From positions 65,889-129,888 of the forward strand of contig JAYNIR010000008.1 in the NCBI GenBank assembly GCA_038109305.1: DNA of 64,000 bases, read 5' to 3'. Source of the DNA: UBA1479 sp038109305. Its GTDB lineage: Bacteria > Pseudomonadota > Alphaproteobacteria > Rhodospirillales > Casp-alpha2. Positions 10,045 to 19,132 of the stretch are shown piece after piece. Made by a program: the position numbers and the translations under genes. How positions within the stretch are numbered: the stretch's first letter is position 1; each line of letters begins with the position of its first letter. Below the pieces are notes generated by a model. It was not told where the DNA came from. It was given only the letters and a program-made list of their open reading frames with translations, and ran no database searches.

Positions 10045-11316
10045 TCAACGCCCGACGGCGCGCCAGCCGATATCCCGGCGGCAAAATCCGTCGGGCCAGT
10101 CAATTGAGTCAACGGCCTGATAAGCGCGTTTCTGCGCTTCCTTCACGTCCTTGCCGAGCGCCGTCACGCCGAGAACCCGCCCCCCCGTCGCCAGGACGCG
10201 GTCGCCGTCGGCGGCCGTGCCAGCGTGGAAGACAACCACGCCCTCGACCGCGCCGGCCTTGCGCAAACCATTGATTTCTGTGTCTTTTTGGTATTTTCCC
10301 GGATACCCCTTGGCGGCCATGACGACGATCATGGCGGTGGCGTCATGCCATTCGATCTTGGTCTTGGCCAGCCGCCCTTCGGCGCAGGCAAGCAGCGCGT
10401 CCAGGATGTCGGATTTCATCCGCATCATCATCACCTGGCATTCCGGATCGCCGAACCGCGCGTTGTATTCGATCAACTTGGGGCCATCGCCGCCGATCAT
10501 CAGCCCGGCGTAAAGCACGCCTTTATACGGCCGCCCTTCCGCCGCCATGGCGCGGATGGTCGGTTCGATGATGTCCGTCATGACCCGGTCAACCATCGCC
10601 TGATCGACCACGGGGGCGGGCGAATAGGCACCCATGCCGCCGGTGTTGGGGCCTTCGTCGCCGTCATGCGCGCGCTTGTGGTCTTGCGCGCCGACCAGCG
10701 GCACAGCGGTTTCGCCATCGACCAGCGCAAAAAAGCTCGCTTCCTCGCCTTCAAGAAATTGTTCAACGACGATTTCCTCACCGGCGCCACCGAAGGCTTC
10801 TTCGATCATGATCTGATCGACCGCCGCATAAGCTTCGTTGACGTTGCGGCAAATGATCACGCCCTTGCCGGCGGCGAGCCCGTCGGCCTTCACGACGATG
10901 GGCGCGCCATGGGTGCGGATGTATTCCTTGGCGGCGTCCGGTTCATCGAACCGGTCGTAGTCGGCGGTCGGAATGTCGTACTTTGCGCACAGGTCCTTGG
11001 TGAATGCCTTGGAGCCCTCAAGTTCCGCTGCGCGCGCCGTCGGACCGAAGGATTTGATGCCGATGGCGTCCAGCCGGTCGACCAGGCCCAGAACCAAAGG
11101 TCCTTCCGGCCCGACGACCACGAAATCGATTTTGGTTTCTTCGACAAAGGCGATCAGGCCGTCCAAGTCTTCCGCATCAATGTCGACGTTTTCCGCCACG
11201 GCCGCCGTGCCGGCGTTGCCGGGCGCGCAATAGAGCTTTTTGCATTTGGGCGACCGGGCGATGGCCCAGCACAAGGAGTGTTCGCGCCCACCTGACCCGA
11301 CGACAAGAACTTTCAT
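10045..11316 (-). CDS. purD: Phosphoribosylamine-glycine ligase
   Basis: Second step of de novo purine synthesis: ATP-dependent joining of glycine to phosphoribosylamine. 423 residues from ATG (MKVLVVGSGGREHSL), with an ATP-grasp fold, VVKADGLAAGKGV, the GNTGGMGAYSP-type segment (PNTGGMGAYSPAP) and NARFGDPECQ. A TTG one codon upstream is not needed as the start. It is divergent from xseA; the 99-bp gap must hold both promoters. Confidence 0.96.
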   Translation of the reverse strand: MKVLVVGSGGREHSLCWAIARSPKCKKLYCAPGNAGTAAVAENVDIDAEDLDGLIAFVEETKIDFVVVGPEGPLVLGLVDRLDAIGIKSFGPTARAAELEGSKAFTKDLCAKYDIPTADYDRFDEPDAAKEYIRTHGAPIVVKADGLAAGKGVIICRNVNEAYAAVDQIMIEEAFGGAGEEIVVEQFLEGEEASFFALVDGETAVPLVGAQDHKRAHDGDEGPNTGGMGAYSPAPVVDQAMVDRVMTDIIEPTIRAMAAEGRPYKGVLYAGLMIGGDGPKLIEYNARFGDPECQVMMMRMKSDILDALLACAEGRLAKTKIEWHDATAMIVVMAAKGYPGKYQKDTEINGLRKAGAVEGVVVFHAGTAADGDRVLATGGRVLGVTALGKDVKEAQKRAYQAVDSIDWPDGFCRRDIGWRAVGR

Positions 11317-11415
11317 CAACTGCTTCCGGGCGTCCAGCCCCCGCCTCCCTTATCCGCGCGGCAGCTTGTATCATCAAGCATTGTTTCCTTTAGCACGGCT
11401 CTACATACTGTGTTC

Positions 11416-12891
11416 ATGAGCGACCATTCCAGCGGCTTCGACGAGAGTCAACCCACCCCGGGCCAGGACGGCCACGAGGGAGGCCACAACCTACCGGTTT
11501 TTTCGGTATCCGAAATATCCCAGGCGGTCAAACGCGCGGTCGAGGACAACTTCCATTGGGTGCGAATCCGGGGGGAGATTTCGGGTTTCAAGCGGGCGGC
11601 GTCGGGGCATTTATACTTCGCGCTTAAAGACGAGGACGCGGTGCTTGACGGCGTCTGCTGGCGCGGCACGGCGGGGCGGCTCGGCATCAAGCCCGAGGAC
11701 GGAATGGAGGTCGTCGCCACCGGCCGGCTGACGACCTATGCCGGGCGGTCGAAATACCAGATGGTCGTCGACCATATGGAGCTGGCAGGCGAAGGCGCGC
11801 TTCTGAAACTGTTGGAAGATCGGCGCAAGAAGCTCGACGCCGAGGGCCTGTTCGATCCCGACCGCAAAAAGGACCTACCGTACCTGCCCGACGTGATTGG
11901 CGTCGTCACATCGCCGACGGGCGCGGTAATCCGCGACATCCTGCACCGGATCGAAGACCGGTTCCCCCGCCATGTGCTGCTCTGGCCGGTGTTGGTTCAA
12001 GGCAAGGAAGCGGCGGAACAGATCGCCCAGGCCATCGACGGATTCAACGCGATCACCGGCAATGTCGATGTGCCCCGACCTGACGTGGTGATCGTCGCCA
12101 GGGGCGGCGGCAGCTTGGAAGATTTGTGGGCGTTCAACGAGGAAGTCGTCGTCCGCGCCATCGCCGAATGCGACATCCCGATCATTTCCGCCGTCGGCCA
12201 CGAAACGGATACGACGTTGGCCGATTTTGCGGCCGACCGGCGGGCGCCGACGCCGACCGCCGCCGCCGAAATGGTGGTGCCCGTTCGCGCCGACCTGGTC
12301 GCCCAGGTGACGGAGGATGCGACACGTCTTACTGCCGCACTCCGGCGGCGCATCGCCGACCATAAAAACCACCTGAAGGCGACGGCGCGAGCCTTGCCTA
12401 ATCCCGCCCGAATGCTGAGCGAGCAAACCCAGCGGCTTGATGAATGGAATGAACGGCTGGCGGGGGCGTTGACCATCGGCATGACGCGCCGGCGCGGTCG
12501 CTTGGCGGAAACCGCCGCCGGACTTATCCGGCCCGATGCGTTGATCAAGCTTGCGCAGGGCCGGCTCACGGGGGAAGCCCGCGCGCTCCGGTCCGCCGGC
12601 AAGGCCGCCGTCGCCGCAGGTCGCAATCGGCTGAACCAGGCCGCGGGCCTTCTTGAAAGCTATTCTTATGAACGGGTGCTGGACCGGGGGTTTGCCCTGG
12701 TGACCGATGCGGGCGGCCAGCCGGTGACGTCGGTCAAGGGTCTGAAACCCGGTGACGGGCTAGACCTGCGGCTGAAGGACGGGACGCAGCCCGTCACGGC
12801 CGCGTCGGGCGCCCCCGGCGGCGGCGTGGCCGCCAAGCCCGCGAAAAAGAAATCCGGCAATCCCGACAACCGGCAAGGGAGCCTTCTGTGA
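11416..12891 (+). CDS. xseA: Exodeoxyribonuclease VII large subunit
   Basis: Large subunit of the ssDNA exonuclease that chops DNA to oligonucleotides. N-terminal OB-fold (FSVSEISQAVKRAVEDNF, WVRIRGEISGF), then the catalytic core with VVTSPTGAVIRDILHR, VARGGGSLEDLWAFNEE and SAVGHETDTTLADFAADRRAPTPTAAAE. 491 residues from the ATG at 11416; a GTG two codons earlier is possible. The small subunit xseB is not in the window. The GTG of the M23 peptidase overlaps its stop. Confidence 0.95.
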   Translation: MSDHSSGFDESQPTPGQDGHEGGHNLPVFSVSEISQAVKRAVEDNFHWVRIRGEISGFKRAASGHLYFALKDEDAVLDGVCWRGTAGRLGIKPEDGMEVVATGRLTTYAGRSKYQMVVDHMELAGEGALLKLLEDRRKKLDAEGLFDPDRKKDLPYLPDVIGVVTSPTGAVIRDILHRIEDRFPRHVLLWPVLVQGKEAAEQIAQAIDGFNAITGNVDVPRPDVVIVARGGGSLEDLWAFNEEVVVRAIAECDIPIISAVGHETDTTLADFAADRRAPTPTAAAEMVVPVRADLVAQVTEDATRLTAALRRRIADHKNHLKATARALPNPARMLSEQTQRLDEWNERLAGALTIGMTRRRGRLAETAAGLIRPDALIKLAQGRLTGEARALRSAGKAAVAAGRNRLNQAAGLLESYSYERVLDRGFALVTDAGGQPVTSVKGLKPGDGLDLRLKDGTQPVTAASGAPGGGVAAKPAKKKSGNPDNRQGSLL

Positions 12892-13709
12892 GGACGGCCG
12901 CCGCCGTTTTGCTGATCCTAGCGTTGGCCGCGCCGGCATCGGCGGCGGAAACGGATCTAAACCTGAACGGCGCTTTCGTGCAGGGCGGGTTGGTTCAGGG
13001 CAGGGCCGAGCCGAGATCGGCGGTGACATTGGACGGCGTCGCCGTGCCGGTAACGCCCGAGGGTGATTTCATCATCGGCTTCGGGCGCGGCGCCAAGGGG
13101 ACAGCGACGCTGACGGTGACGCCGCCGGGCGAAAAAGCCAAATCCCGGACGCTTAAGATCGCGAAGCGGGACTTTAAAGTGCAGCGCATCGACGGGCTGC
13201 CCAAGCGCAAGGTCGAGCCGCAACAACAGGACCTGACCCGCATCCGAGGCGAACAGGCGATGATCAACGCGGTCCGGCAACTGAAAACACTGACGCGGGG
13301 ATTTGCCGACGGATTTCAATGGCCGGTGACCGGGCGAATTTCGGGCGTCTATGGATCGCAGCGCATTTTGAATGGCCAGCCCCGGAGCCCGCATTACGGC
13401 GTCGATATCGCCGCGCCCGAAGGCACGGCCATTGAAGCCATGGCGGCGGGGCGGGTGGCGCTTGTTCACCAGGACATGTTTTTCACCGGCAAGACCGTAA
13501 TGATCGATCATGGATTGGGGCTGTCGTCGATCTACATCCACATGTCGAAAATTGCGGTCAAGGAAGGCGACCCCGTCACCCGCGGCCAAAAAATAGGCGA
13601 GGTCGGGATGACCGGCCGGGCCACGGGGCCGCATTTGCATTGGGGCGTCGCGTGGCAGAAAACGCAGTTGGACCCGGCGTTGTTGGTCGGCGAGATGCCG
13701 AAGAAATAA
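12888..13709 (+). CDS. Exported M23 family metallopeptidase (LytM-type)
   Basis: 273 residues with an N-terminal signal peptide (MRTAAAVLLILALAAPASAA). The C-terminal half is a lysostaphin-like M23 domain with zinc ligands in HYGVDIAAPEG and HLHW. The N-terminal half is a beta-rich spacer (DLNLNGAFVQGGLVQGRA). The start is a GTG overlapping the xseA stop. It probably cuts or regulates cutting of peptidoglycan cross-bridges in the periplasm. All HxxxD and HxH residues are intact, so it is predicted to be active rather than a degenerate EnvC-like activator. Confidence 0.9.
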   Translation: MRTAAAVLLILALAAPASAAETDLNLNGAFVQGGLVQGRAEPRSAVTLDGVAVPVTPEGDFIIGFGRGAKGTATLTVTPPGEKAKSRTLKIAKRDFKVQRIDGLPKRKVEPQQQDLTRIRGEQAMINAVRQLKTLTRGFADGFQWPVTGRISGVYGSQRILNGQPRSPHYGVDIAAPEGTAIEAMAAGRVALVHQDMFFTGKTVMIDHGLGLSSIYIHMSKIAVKEGDPVTRGQKIGEVGMTGRATGPHLHWGVAWQKTQLDPALLVGEMPKK

Positions 13710-13742
13710 CCCGCGTCCCGTTCTCGGTGCCGAAGGGCAAAT

Positions 13743-14246
13743 TTAATCGACGAAATCGAGCCGGTCCTGAACCGCGGCAAGGCCGTCGCGGGCGCATGCG
13801 GCGTCGATATCGCCGCCGGGCGCGCCGGAAACACCGACAGCGCCGATCAGCGAGCCGGCGGCGCGAATTTGAATCCCGCCTTCCATCACGATGAGCCCCC
13901 GCATTTCATTCAGTTCGGCTCGGATGTCGCCGCGTTGGGCGCGCATTTCACCGGAATCGGCGCCCGACAACACGACCAGCCCCGCCTTGCGTTCGGCAAT
14001 TTCCAGCGTGTGGCGACGGGCGAGCGTGTCCCGCTGGGCCGCCATGATGTCGCCGGCGCGGTCAAGCACCACGGCGGCCACCTGATATCCCTTGGCGCGG
14101 CAGGATTTAACCGTGGCCCGCGCAATGTCGGCGGCCAGGTCAGATCCCATGAGCCTGACTTTGATCACGTCGTCGGCGCCGGCCGGAAGCGAAACCAGAA
14201 TGGCGGCGGCGGCCAGAAAACCGGCCAAGGAAACCCTGATAGACAT
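13743..14246 (-). CDS. Exported GlcG/HbpS-like heme-binding family protein
   Basis: 167 residues from ATG (MSIRVSLAGFLAAAAILVS), with a signal peptide ending about PAGADD. The mature part has the GlcG/HbpS (DUF336) pattern: VVLDRAGDIMAAQRDTLARRH, then GGIQIRAAGSLIGAVGVSGAPGG DIDAACARDGL across the C-terminal sheet. Members bind heme or small ligands, or sit beside oxidoreductases; the ligand cannot be told. It lies 64 bp downstream of the TauD-type dioxygenase on the same strand and may be the last gene of that operon. Confidence 0.82.
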   Translation of the reverse strand: MSIRVSLAGFLAAAAILVSLPAGADDVIKVRLMGSDLAADIARATVKSCRAKGYQVAAVVLDRAGDIMAAQRDTLARRHTLEIAERKAGLVVLSGADSGEMRAQRGDIRAELNEMRGLIVMEGGIQIRAAGSLIGAVGVSGAPGGDIDAACARDGLAAVQDRLDFVD

Positions 14247-14310
14247 CAAAATGACCCTCCGTTGGATAATGGGCGCAAGCGCGGACCGGATTGCGGACCG
14301 GTTGCGCATT

Positions 14311-15162
14311 CTATGCCGGGCGGTCGCCCTCGATGGTCACCCGGCGCATGTGCCGGTGCTGCGTCGGATAGTCATCCAGCGCGTAATGTTGGGTGCAGCG
14401 ATTGTCCCAGGCGGCAATGGTGCCGGGCTCCCATCTAAGACGGCAGGTAAAGTCCGGCCGGGTCGCGTGCGCGCACAGAAAATCCAACAGCGGCTTGCTT
14501 TCGTCGACCGTCATGTCCTTGAACCGAAGCGAATGGGCGATGTTGACATAAAGGCTTTTCTGCCCGGTTTCCGGATGCATGCGAACGACGGGATGTTCGT
14601 GTTCCATCGCAGGCGTGTCTTCGACGTAGGCATTTTTCATGACCGACAGATTGGCAAGGCGTTTGGCCCGGCCGCCGGGATAAAGTTTTTCCGAATGGTT
14701 GACGCAGACGAGGCCGTCGAGCAATTGCTTCATGCCGTCGGACAAGCGTTCATAGGCCAGCGCCGTATTGGCGAACAGCGTGTCGCCGCCCCATTCCGGC
14801 ACCTGAATGGCATACAGCACCGATGCCTGATCCGGGCGGTCCTTGTAGCTTGTGTCCGAGTGCCAGATGCCGCCGAAATTGATGGGATCGTCCGGCGTTT
14901 TGATCAGCTCGTGCGCTTCGGGAACGCCGCCGACGCCCTTGAGGTAGGGGTAAATAATAGGCTTGCCGAGGATGCCAGCGATCTCGACCTGACGTTTCGC
15001 CGTCAGGGTCTGGCCCCGGAAATAAATCATCTTGTGATCCAGAAACGCCCGATGGATGGCGTCCCGCGTCTGGTTCGACAAGTCAGCCGACAAATCGACG
15101 CCGGAAATTTCGGCGCCCAACGCGCCCGCAAGTGGTTTCACTGAAATCGCGGTAACGTCCAT
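14311..15162 (-). CDS. TauD/TfdA family 2-oxoglutarate/Fe(II) dioxygenase
   Basis: 283 residues from ATG (MDVTAISVKPLAG). Facial-triad residues are visible: the HxD of WHSDTSYKDRP and a distal His in TQHYALDDYP or HRHMRR. GALGAEISGVDL near the N-terminus is typical of TauD/TfdA enzymes. The substrate (taurine, alkylsulfates, aryloxyacids, others) cannot be deduced. It starts 8 bp after the lpxL-like gene, so it is transcribed with the lipid A operon, an unusual position for this family. Confidence 0.85.
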   Translation of the reverse strand: MDVTAISVKPLAGALGAEISGVDLSADLSNQTRDAIHRAFLDHKMIYFRGQTLTAKRQVEIAGILGKPIIYPYLKGVGGVPEAHELIKTPDDPINFGGIWHSDTSYKDRPDQASVLYAIQVPEWGGDTLFANTALAYERLSDGMKQLLDGLVCVNHSEKLYPGGRAKRLANLSVMKNAYVEDTPAMEHEHPVVRMHPETGQKSLYVNIAHSLRFKDMTVDESKPLLDFLCAHATRPDFTCRLRWEPGTIAAWDNRCTQHYALDDYPTQHRHMRRVTIEGDRPA

Positions 15163-15170
15163 CGCGCTGA

Positions 15171-16076
15171 TTATCCCTCTTCGTTCGGCCAGCGGTTGTG
15201 CAGCCAGAGCCATTGTTCCGGCGTCTCACGGATCCAATCTTCCAGCTGTTTGTTGACGGCGGCAAGAGCCCTTTGCACGTCCGCCTTCTGGTCGCCGGTT
15301 TTTTCGAATCTGACGGGCGGCAGGATTGTCAACTTGAACCGGGCGCCGCGCAGCCGCGTGACCCTGGCCGCGACCACCGGACAGTCGTATTTGAGGGCGA
15401 GTTCGGCAATGGCCGGCGCCGTCATGGCGTCACGCCCGAAGAACGGCGCCGGGACGCCGTCGTTCATTTTTTGGTCAACCAGCATCCCAAGATGGCTGCC
15501 GTTCCGAAAAATCTGCAGCAGTTGCCGCACACCCTGCGGCCCTTTGGGGATCAGCGCACCTTCGACCGCCGCCCGGCCATGTCGGTAGAGCCATTCGACC
15601 AGACGGTTATTGGCTTCGCGGTAAACGCGATCAAGCGGCAGGCCGCGTTGGGTCGCGCCCAGGGAGACGATTTCCCAATTGCCAATGTGCCCGGAATAAA
15701 AAATTCCCGGCTGCCCATCGTCCCGGAGCGCCTCCACATGTTCGCCGCCCGTGGTTTCAACCCGCCCACCCGCGTCGTAGACATTGATTTTGTGGAGATG
15801 CGGAAATTCTGCCGCGATCCGGCCCAGGTTATCCCACATGGCGCGGACGATCCGTTCGACCTCTGCCTCGGGCATATCGGGAAAAGCGTTCCGAAGATTC
15901 CGCCGGGCGCGGTTTGTAAGCCCGACACGCGGCCCGATTACCCGCGCCAGAAACCCGCCCAGCGCCGACGCGAGGTAGAGCGGCAGCAGTTTAAAGAACA
16001 TATAGACGGTGAACGCCCCCACGGCCTGAACGGGGTGGATCAGATACTTGTTCACGGGTGGCGGCACATGGGCCAT
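15171..16076 (-). CDS. Lipid A biosynthesis late acyltransferase (LpxL/HtrB-like)
   Basis: 301 residues. Transfers a secondary acyl chain to Kdo2-lipid IVA at the inner membrane. One hydrophobic N-terminal segment (about residues 20-45) would anchor it. The catalytic HX4(D/E) box is SGHIGNWE (about residue 129), followed by VYREANNRLVEWLYRHG, LVDQKMNDGVPAPFFGR and the WLWLHNRWP C-terminus. It follows lpxK by 21 bp. Whether it adds the first (LpxL) or second (LpxM) chain is not clear. Confidence 0.88.
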   Translation of the reverse strand: MAHVPPPVNKYLIHPVQAVGAFTVYMFFKLLPLYLASALGGFLARVIGPRVGLTNRARRNLRNAFPDMPEAEVERIVRAMWDNLGRIAAEFPHLHKINVYDAGGRVETTGGEHVEALRDDGQPGIFYSGHIGNWEIVSLGATQRGLPLDRVYREANNRLVEWLYRHGRAAVEGALIPKGPQGVRQLLQIFRNGSHLGMLVDQKMNDGVPAPFFGRDAMTAPAIAELALKYDCPVVAARVTRLRGARFKLTILPPVRFEKTGDQKADVQRALAAVNKQLEDWIRETPEQWLWLHNRWPNEEG

Positions 16077-16097
16077 GGGCGGAATAAACCCCCAGGG

Positions 16098-17102
16098 TCA
16101 GGAAAGAACCGGCGCCAAAAGGCGGGTGAGGGCCGCTTCGTCGTCCCATTCGAGGGTGATTGTCAAGACTTCTATCCCCGCCGCCTGATCAGGGCCGAGG
16201 CGCACAAGGTCCTTTTCCGTGGTCACGGGCCGTGCGCCGAGGGCGGCGGCGGTGCGTTTAATCCGCGCAATTTCAGCATCGGAAAATGGATGATGATCGG
16301 CAAACGCTTCACGTCCGGCGAGGCCGCAGCCGCCCGCCTCAAGCGTTTGGAAGAACTTTTCCGGATGGCCGATGCCGGCGAAGGCGAATACCGGACGGTC
16401 CTTTATATGGGCCAGTTCGGGACCCGGTCGAACGTGGGCCGTTAGGACCGGCATGTCCGGAAACCCTGCCGCCCGAACCCGCGCTTCGATGCCCCGGCGG
16501 TCTTCGCCCGCGATCACCACGCCATCGGCGCGGGTGAGGCCCGTCGCGACCGGTTCCCGCAGCGGCCCCGCAGGGATCAGCGCTTCGTTGCCGAACCCGA
16601 GCCCGCCGTCGACGACGACCAGCGACACTGTCTTGGCGACTGCGAGGTCCTGATACCCGTCATCCAGGATCAGAGCCTGCGCTCCCGTGCCCACCGCCGC
16701 GCGGGCGGCCTGTGGGCGGTCCATGCCCACCCGGACGGAAATGCCCGCACGCGCCAGCATCACGGGCTCGTCCCCGACCTGGGCGGCGGTATGGTGCGCC
16801 GCATCGACCAGGGTAGGCGCCGTGCCCATCGCCCCGCGGTCACGGGCGCCGTATCCCTTGCTGATCACGCATGCGTTGCGGCCGGCCGATGCCAGGCGGC
16901 GCGCGATGTCGCGGACGACCGGCGTCTTGCCTGCGCCCCCGGCGGTCAGGTTACCGACGCAGACGACGGGAACACCCGGATCAACCGCATGGCCGGACCG
17001 AAGCCGGACCGCCGTCGCCCAGCCGTATATCCACCCGGCCGGCGTCAGCAAAACCGATTGTGGGCTTGCGCCGTCGCGGTACCAGAAACCGGGCGCCTTC
17101 AT
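16098..17102 (-). CDS. lpxK: Tetraacyldisaccharide 4'-kinase
   Basis: Phosphorylates the 4' position of the lipid A disaccharide at the inner membrane. 334 residues; the P-loop is VGNLTAGGAGKTPVV (about residues 50-64), followed by ISKGYGARDRG, VGDEPVMLA, ILDDGYQDLAV and the late TTEKDLVRL. It overlaps waaA upstream by 4 bp, so both are co-translated within the lipid A operon. Confidence 0.94.
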   Translation of the reverse strand: MKAPGFWYRDGASPQSVLLTPAGWIYGWATAVRLRSGHAVDPGVPVVCVGNLTAGGAGKTPVVRDIARRLASAGRNACVISKGYGARDRGAMGTAPTLVDAAHHTAAQVGDEPVMLARAGISVRVGMDRPQAARAAVGTGAQALILDDGYQDLAVAKTVSLVVVDGGLGFGNEALIPAGPLREPVATGLTRADGVVIAGEDRRGIEARVRAAGFPDMPVLTAHVRPGPELAHIKDRPVFAFAGIGHPEKFFQTLEAGGCGLAGREAFADHHPFSDAEIARIKRTAAALGARPVTTEKDLVRLGPDQAAGIEVLTITLEWDDEAALTRLLAPVLS

Positions 17103-18382
17103 GACGCCCTCACCCTGTCACCGAGGCGCAGCAGGTAAGGCGATAATTCATTCATCACCCGGTCGATGACCCCGGCCTCGCCATCCGCAAACGCGCGGGC
17201 GCGGACGGCCATCGCGTCGGTCTTTGCGGGATCACCCAACAATTGGCCGACGGCGTCGGCCAGGTCGTTACCATCGGATACGACCCGGGACGCCCCGGCA
17301 CCCGCCATCCGCTGGGCCAGTTCCCCGAAGTTCGTCATACGCGGGCCGTGCAGGACCGCCACGCCCAGGCGCGCGGGTTCCAAAATATTCTGGCCGCCTT
17401 CCGCCGTCAGCGATTTCCCCATGAACACCACCGGCGCCAGCGTGAAAAACAGGCCGAGCTCGCCCATGGTATCGGCAAGATAGATTTCAGTTTCTGGCAC
17501 AATCCGGTCGCTGGTCGCCCGGCGAGAAACGCGCGCGCCCGCCGCGGCCAATCCCGACTGGATGTCGCCGCCCCGCGTCGGGTGACGCGGCACGATGATC
17601 GTCAACAATCCCGGATGCGCCGCCTTGAGCCAGTTGTGAACGCGAAGCGCGATGTCTTCTTCCCCGGGCCAGGTGCTGGCGGCGAGCCACACCGGGCGGC
17701 CGGCGGTCGCTTGCCGCAACCAATCGAGCTTTTCCCGATCGGCCGGGAGAGGGTCGGCGGCGAATTTCAAATTGCCGACCGTCTTCGCCCGCGTTGCGCC
17801 CAGTTGCACCAGCCGATCCGCATCGCCTTGGGTCTGTCCAAGACAAAGGTCGAACGCCGCCAGCAGACGGCCGATGAACCCAGGCGCCCAGGACCAACCC
17901 TTGAGCGATCCCGGCGACACGCGCCCGTTGATCAGCACCATCGGCGTCCCACGCACGCCGATTTCGGATACCATGTTGGGCCAAAATTCTGATTCCGCCC
18001 ACAAGATCAGGTTCGGTGACCAATGATCCAGGAACCGCCGCACATAGGACAGCCGGTCAACGGGAACATATTGATGGATGACACCGCCCGGCAGCCTGTC
18101 CGCCATCAGCCGGGCCGACGTGACCGTGCCGGTGGTCACCAGGATCGCGGCGTCGGAACATTCGGCGCTGAGACGGTCGATCAACGTCAACAGCGAAAGC
18201 GCCTCGCCAACACTCGCCGCGTGCAGCCAGATCATACCGCCATCGGGCCTGGGCGCGGATGGGCGGCCCAACCGTTCACCGAACCGGTAAGGGTCTTCCT
18301 TCCCTTTCCTGAGGCGCCGGCCCAGATACACCTGAATCAAGGGTGCGCCCGCCGTCGTCAAAAACCGGTACAGCCCGAGCAT
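17099..18382 (-). CDS. waaA: 3-deoxy-D-manno-octulosonic acid (Kdo) transferase
   Basis: Adds Kdo to lipid IVA on the cytoplasmic face of the inner membrane. 427 residues from ATG; a GTG codon directly before it is less likely. Family landmarks are WLHAASVGEALSLLTLID, VTTGTVTSARL, WAESEFWPNM, LINGRVSPGS, WLAASTWPGEED and the C-terminal FMGKSLTAEGGQNILEPA. The ATG shares a base with the upstream gene's TGA. It is flanked by DUF374 acyltransferase and lpxK genes. Confidence 0.95.
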   Translation of the reverse strand: MLGLYRFLTTAGAPLIQVYLGRRLRKGKEDPYRFGERLGRPSAPRPDGGMIWLHAASVGEALSLLTLIDRLSAECSDAAILVTTGTVTSARLMADRLPGGVIHQYVPVDRLSYVRRFLDHWSPNLILWAESEFWPNMVSEIGVRGTPMVLINGRVSPGSLKGWSWAPGFIGRLLAAFDLCLGQTQGDADRLVQLGATRAKTVGNLKFAADPLPADREKLDWLRQATAGRPVWLAASTWPGEEDIALRVHNWLKAAHPGLLTIIVPRHPTRGGDIQSGLAAAGARVSRRATSDRIVPETEIYLADTMGELGLFFTLAPVVFMGKSLTAEGGQNILEPARLGVAVLHGPRMTNFGELAQRMAGAGASRVVSDGNDLADAVGQLLGDPAKTDAMAVRARAFADGEAGVIDRVMNELSPYLLRLGDRVRAS

Positions 18383-19107
18383 CACCGGCCGCCTTTCTGC
18401 AAGGCGGCGGCCGCCGGCACATCCGCGGGCTCGACGGGTACACGGCCGGTCAGGCGGTCGGCCTCGGTGGTGATGGCATTGAGGGCGGCTTCAACCGCCG
18501 CACGGGCCGCTTCAAGCCCGGCCGTGTCGGCATCCCGCGGCACCTCGATCGGGTCGCCCCAGACGATCACGCCGCGCCCGAAGGGCCACGCCAGTAAAAA
18601 ACGATCCCACGAATTGACGAGCCGCCCGTTCGTCACGCCGAAGGTCGCCGGGATGATCGGCACCCCCGCCAACTGGGCGAGGCTGACGATCCCGTCCGAC
18701 GCCCGCATGCGGGGGCCGCGCGGGCCATCCGGCGTAATGCCGACGCAGTCGCCGTCCTTCAGCGCCCTGACCATAGCGCGGAGCGCTTGCGCGCCGCCCT
18801 TCGACGATGAACCTGTGACGGTCCTAATCCCAATGTGGCCGACGGTCCGGGCGATGATCTGACCGTCGCGGTGTTCGGATATCAGCATGTGGATCGCGCG
18901 GTCCCTCGGCCAGCAATAGGGCATCATCAACAGCCGACCATGCCAGAAGCAAAGGATGAACGGCTCGCCTTTGACCCACCGGGCGCGGGCGACGTCGCCA
19001 CCGACGACCCGCCACCGGCCCGTCGCATGAACAAGGCGGATATACAACGCGCCAAGCCAGCATAGAACGGCCCTGACGCCGTCGCTTTTGAGAAACCGTT
19101 TCAACAT
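18382..19107 (-). CDS. DUF374 lysophospholipid acyltransferase-like protein
   Basis: 241 residues from ATG (MLKRFLKSDG). The frame is open for 42 more codons upstream, but that part would overlap msbA. It carries the LPLAT-like CFWHGRLLMMPYCW, ISEHRDGQIIART, GSSSKGGAQALRAM and GITPDGPRGPR. DUF374 proteins sit in alphaproteobacterial lipid A operons and are presumed to handle an acyl transfer, but the exact reaction is not established. It lies 25 bp after msbA, and its stop overlaps the waaA start. Confidence 0.85.
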   Translation of the reverse strand: MLKRFLKSDGVRAVLCWLGALYIRLVHATGRWRVVGGDVARARWVKGEPFILCFWHGRLLMMPYCWPRDRAIHMLISEHRDGQIIARTVGHIGIRTVTGSSSKGGAQALRAMVRALKDGDCVGITPDGPRGPRMRASDGIVSLAQLAGVPIIPATFGVTNGRLVNSWDRFLLAWPFGRGVIVWGDPIEVPRDADTAGLEAARAAVEAALNAITTEADRLTGRVPVEPADVPAAAALQKGGR

Positions 19108-19132
19108 ACGCCGGATTCCAAGGGGCGGGCCG

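Noticed and set aside
10225..11295. Plus-strand frame opposite purD
   Set aside because: Shadow of purD; no motifs.
15198..16445. Plus-strand frame of 415 codons
   Set aside because: Antisense to the lpxL-like and lpxK genes, which carry family motifs.
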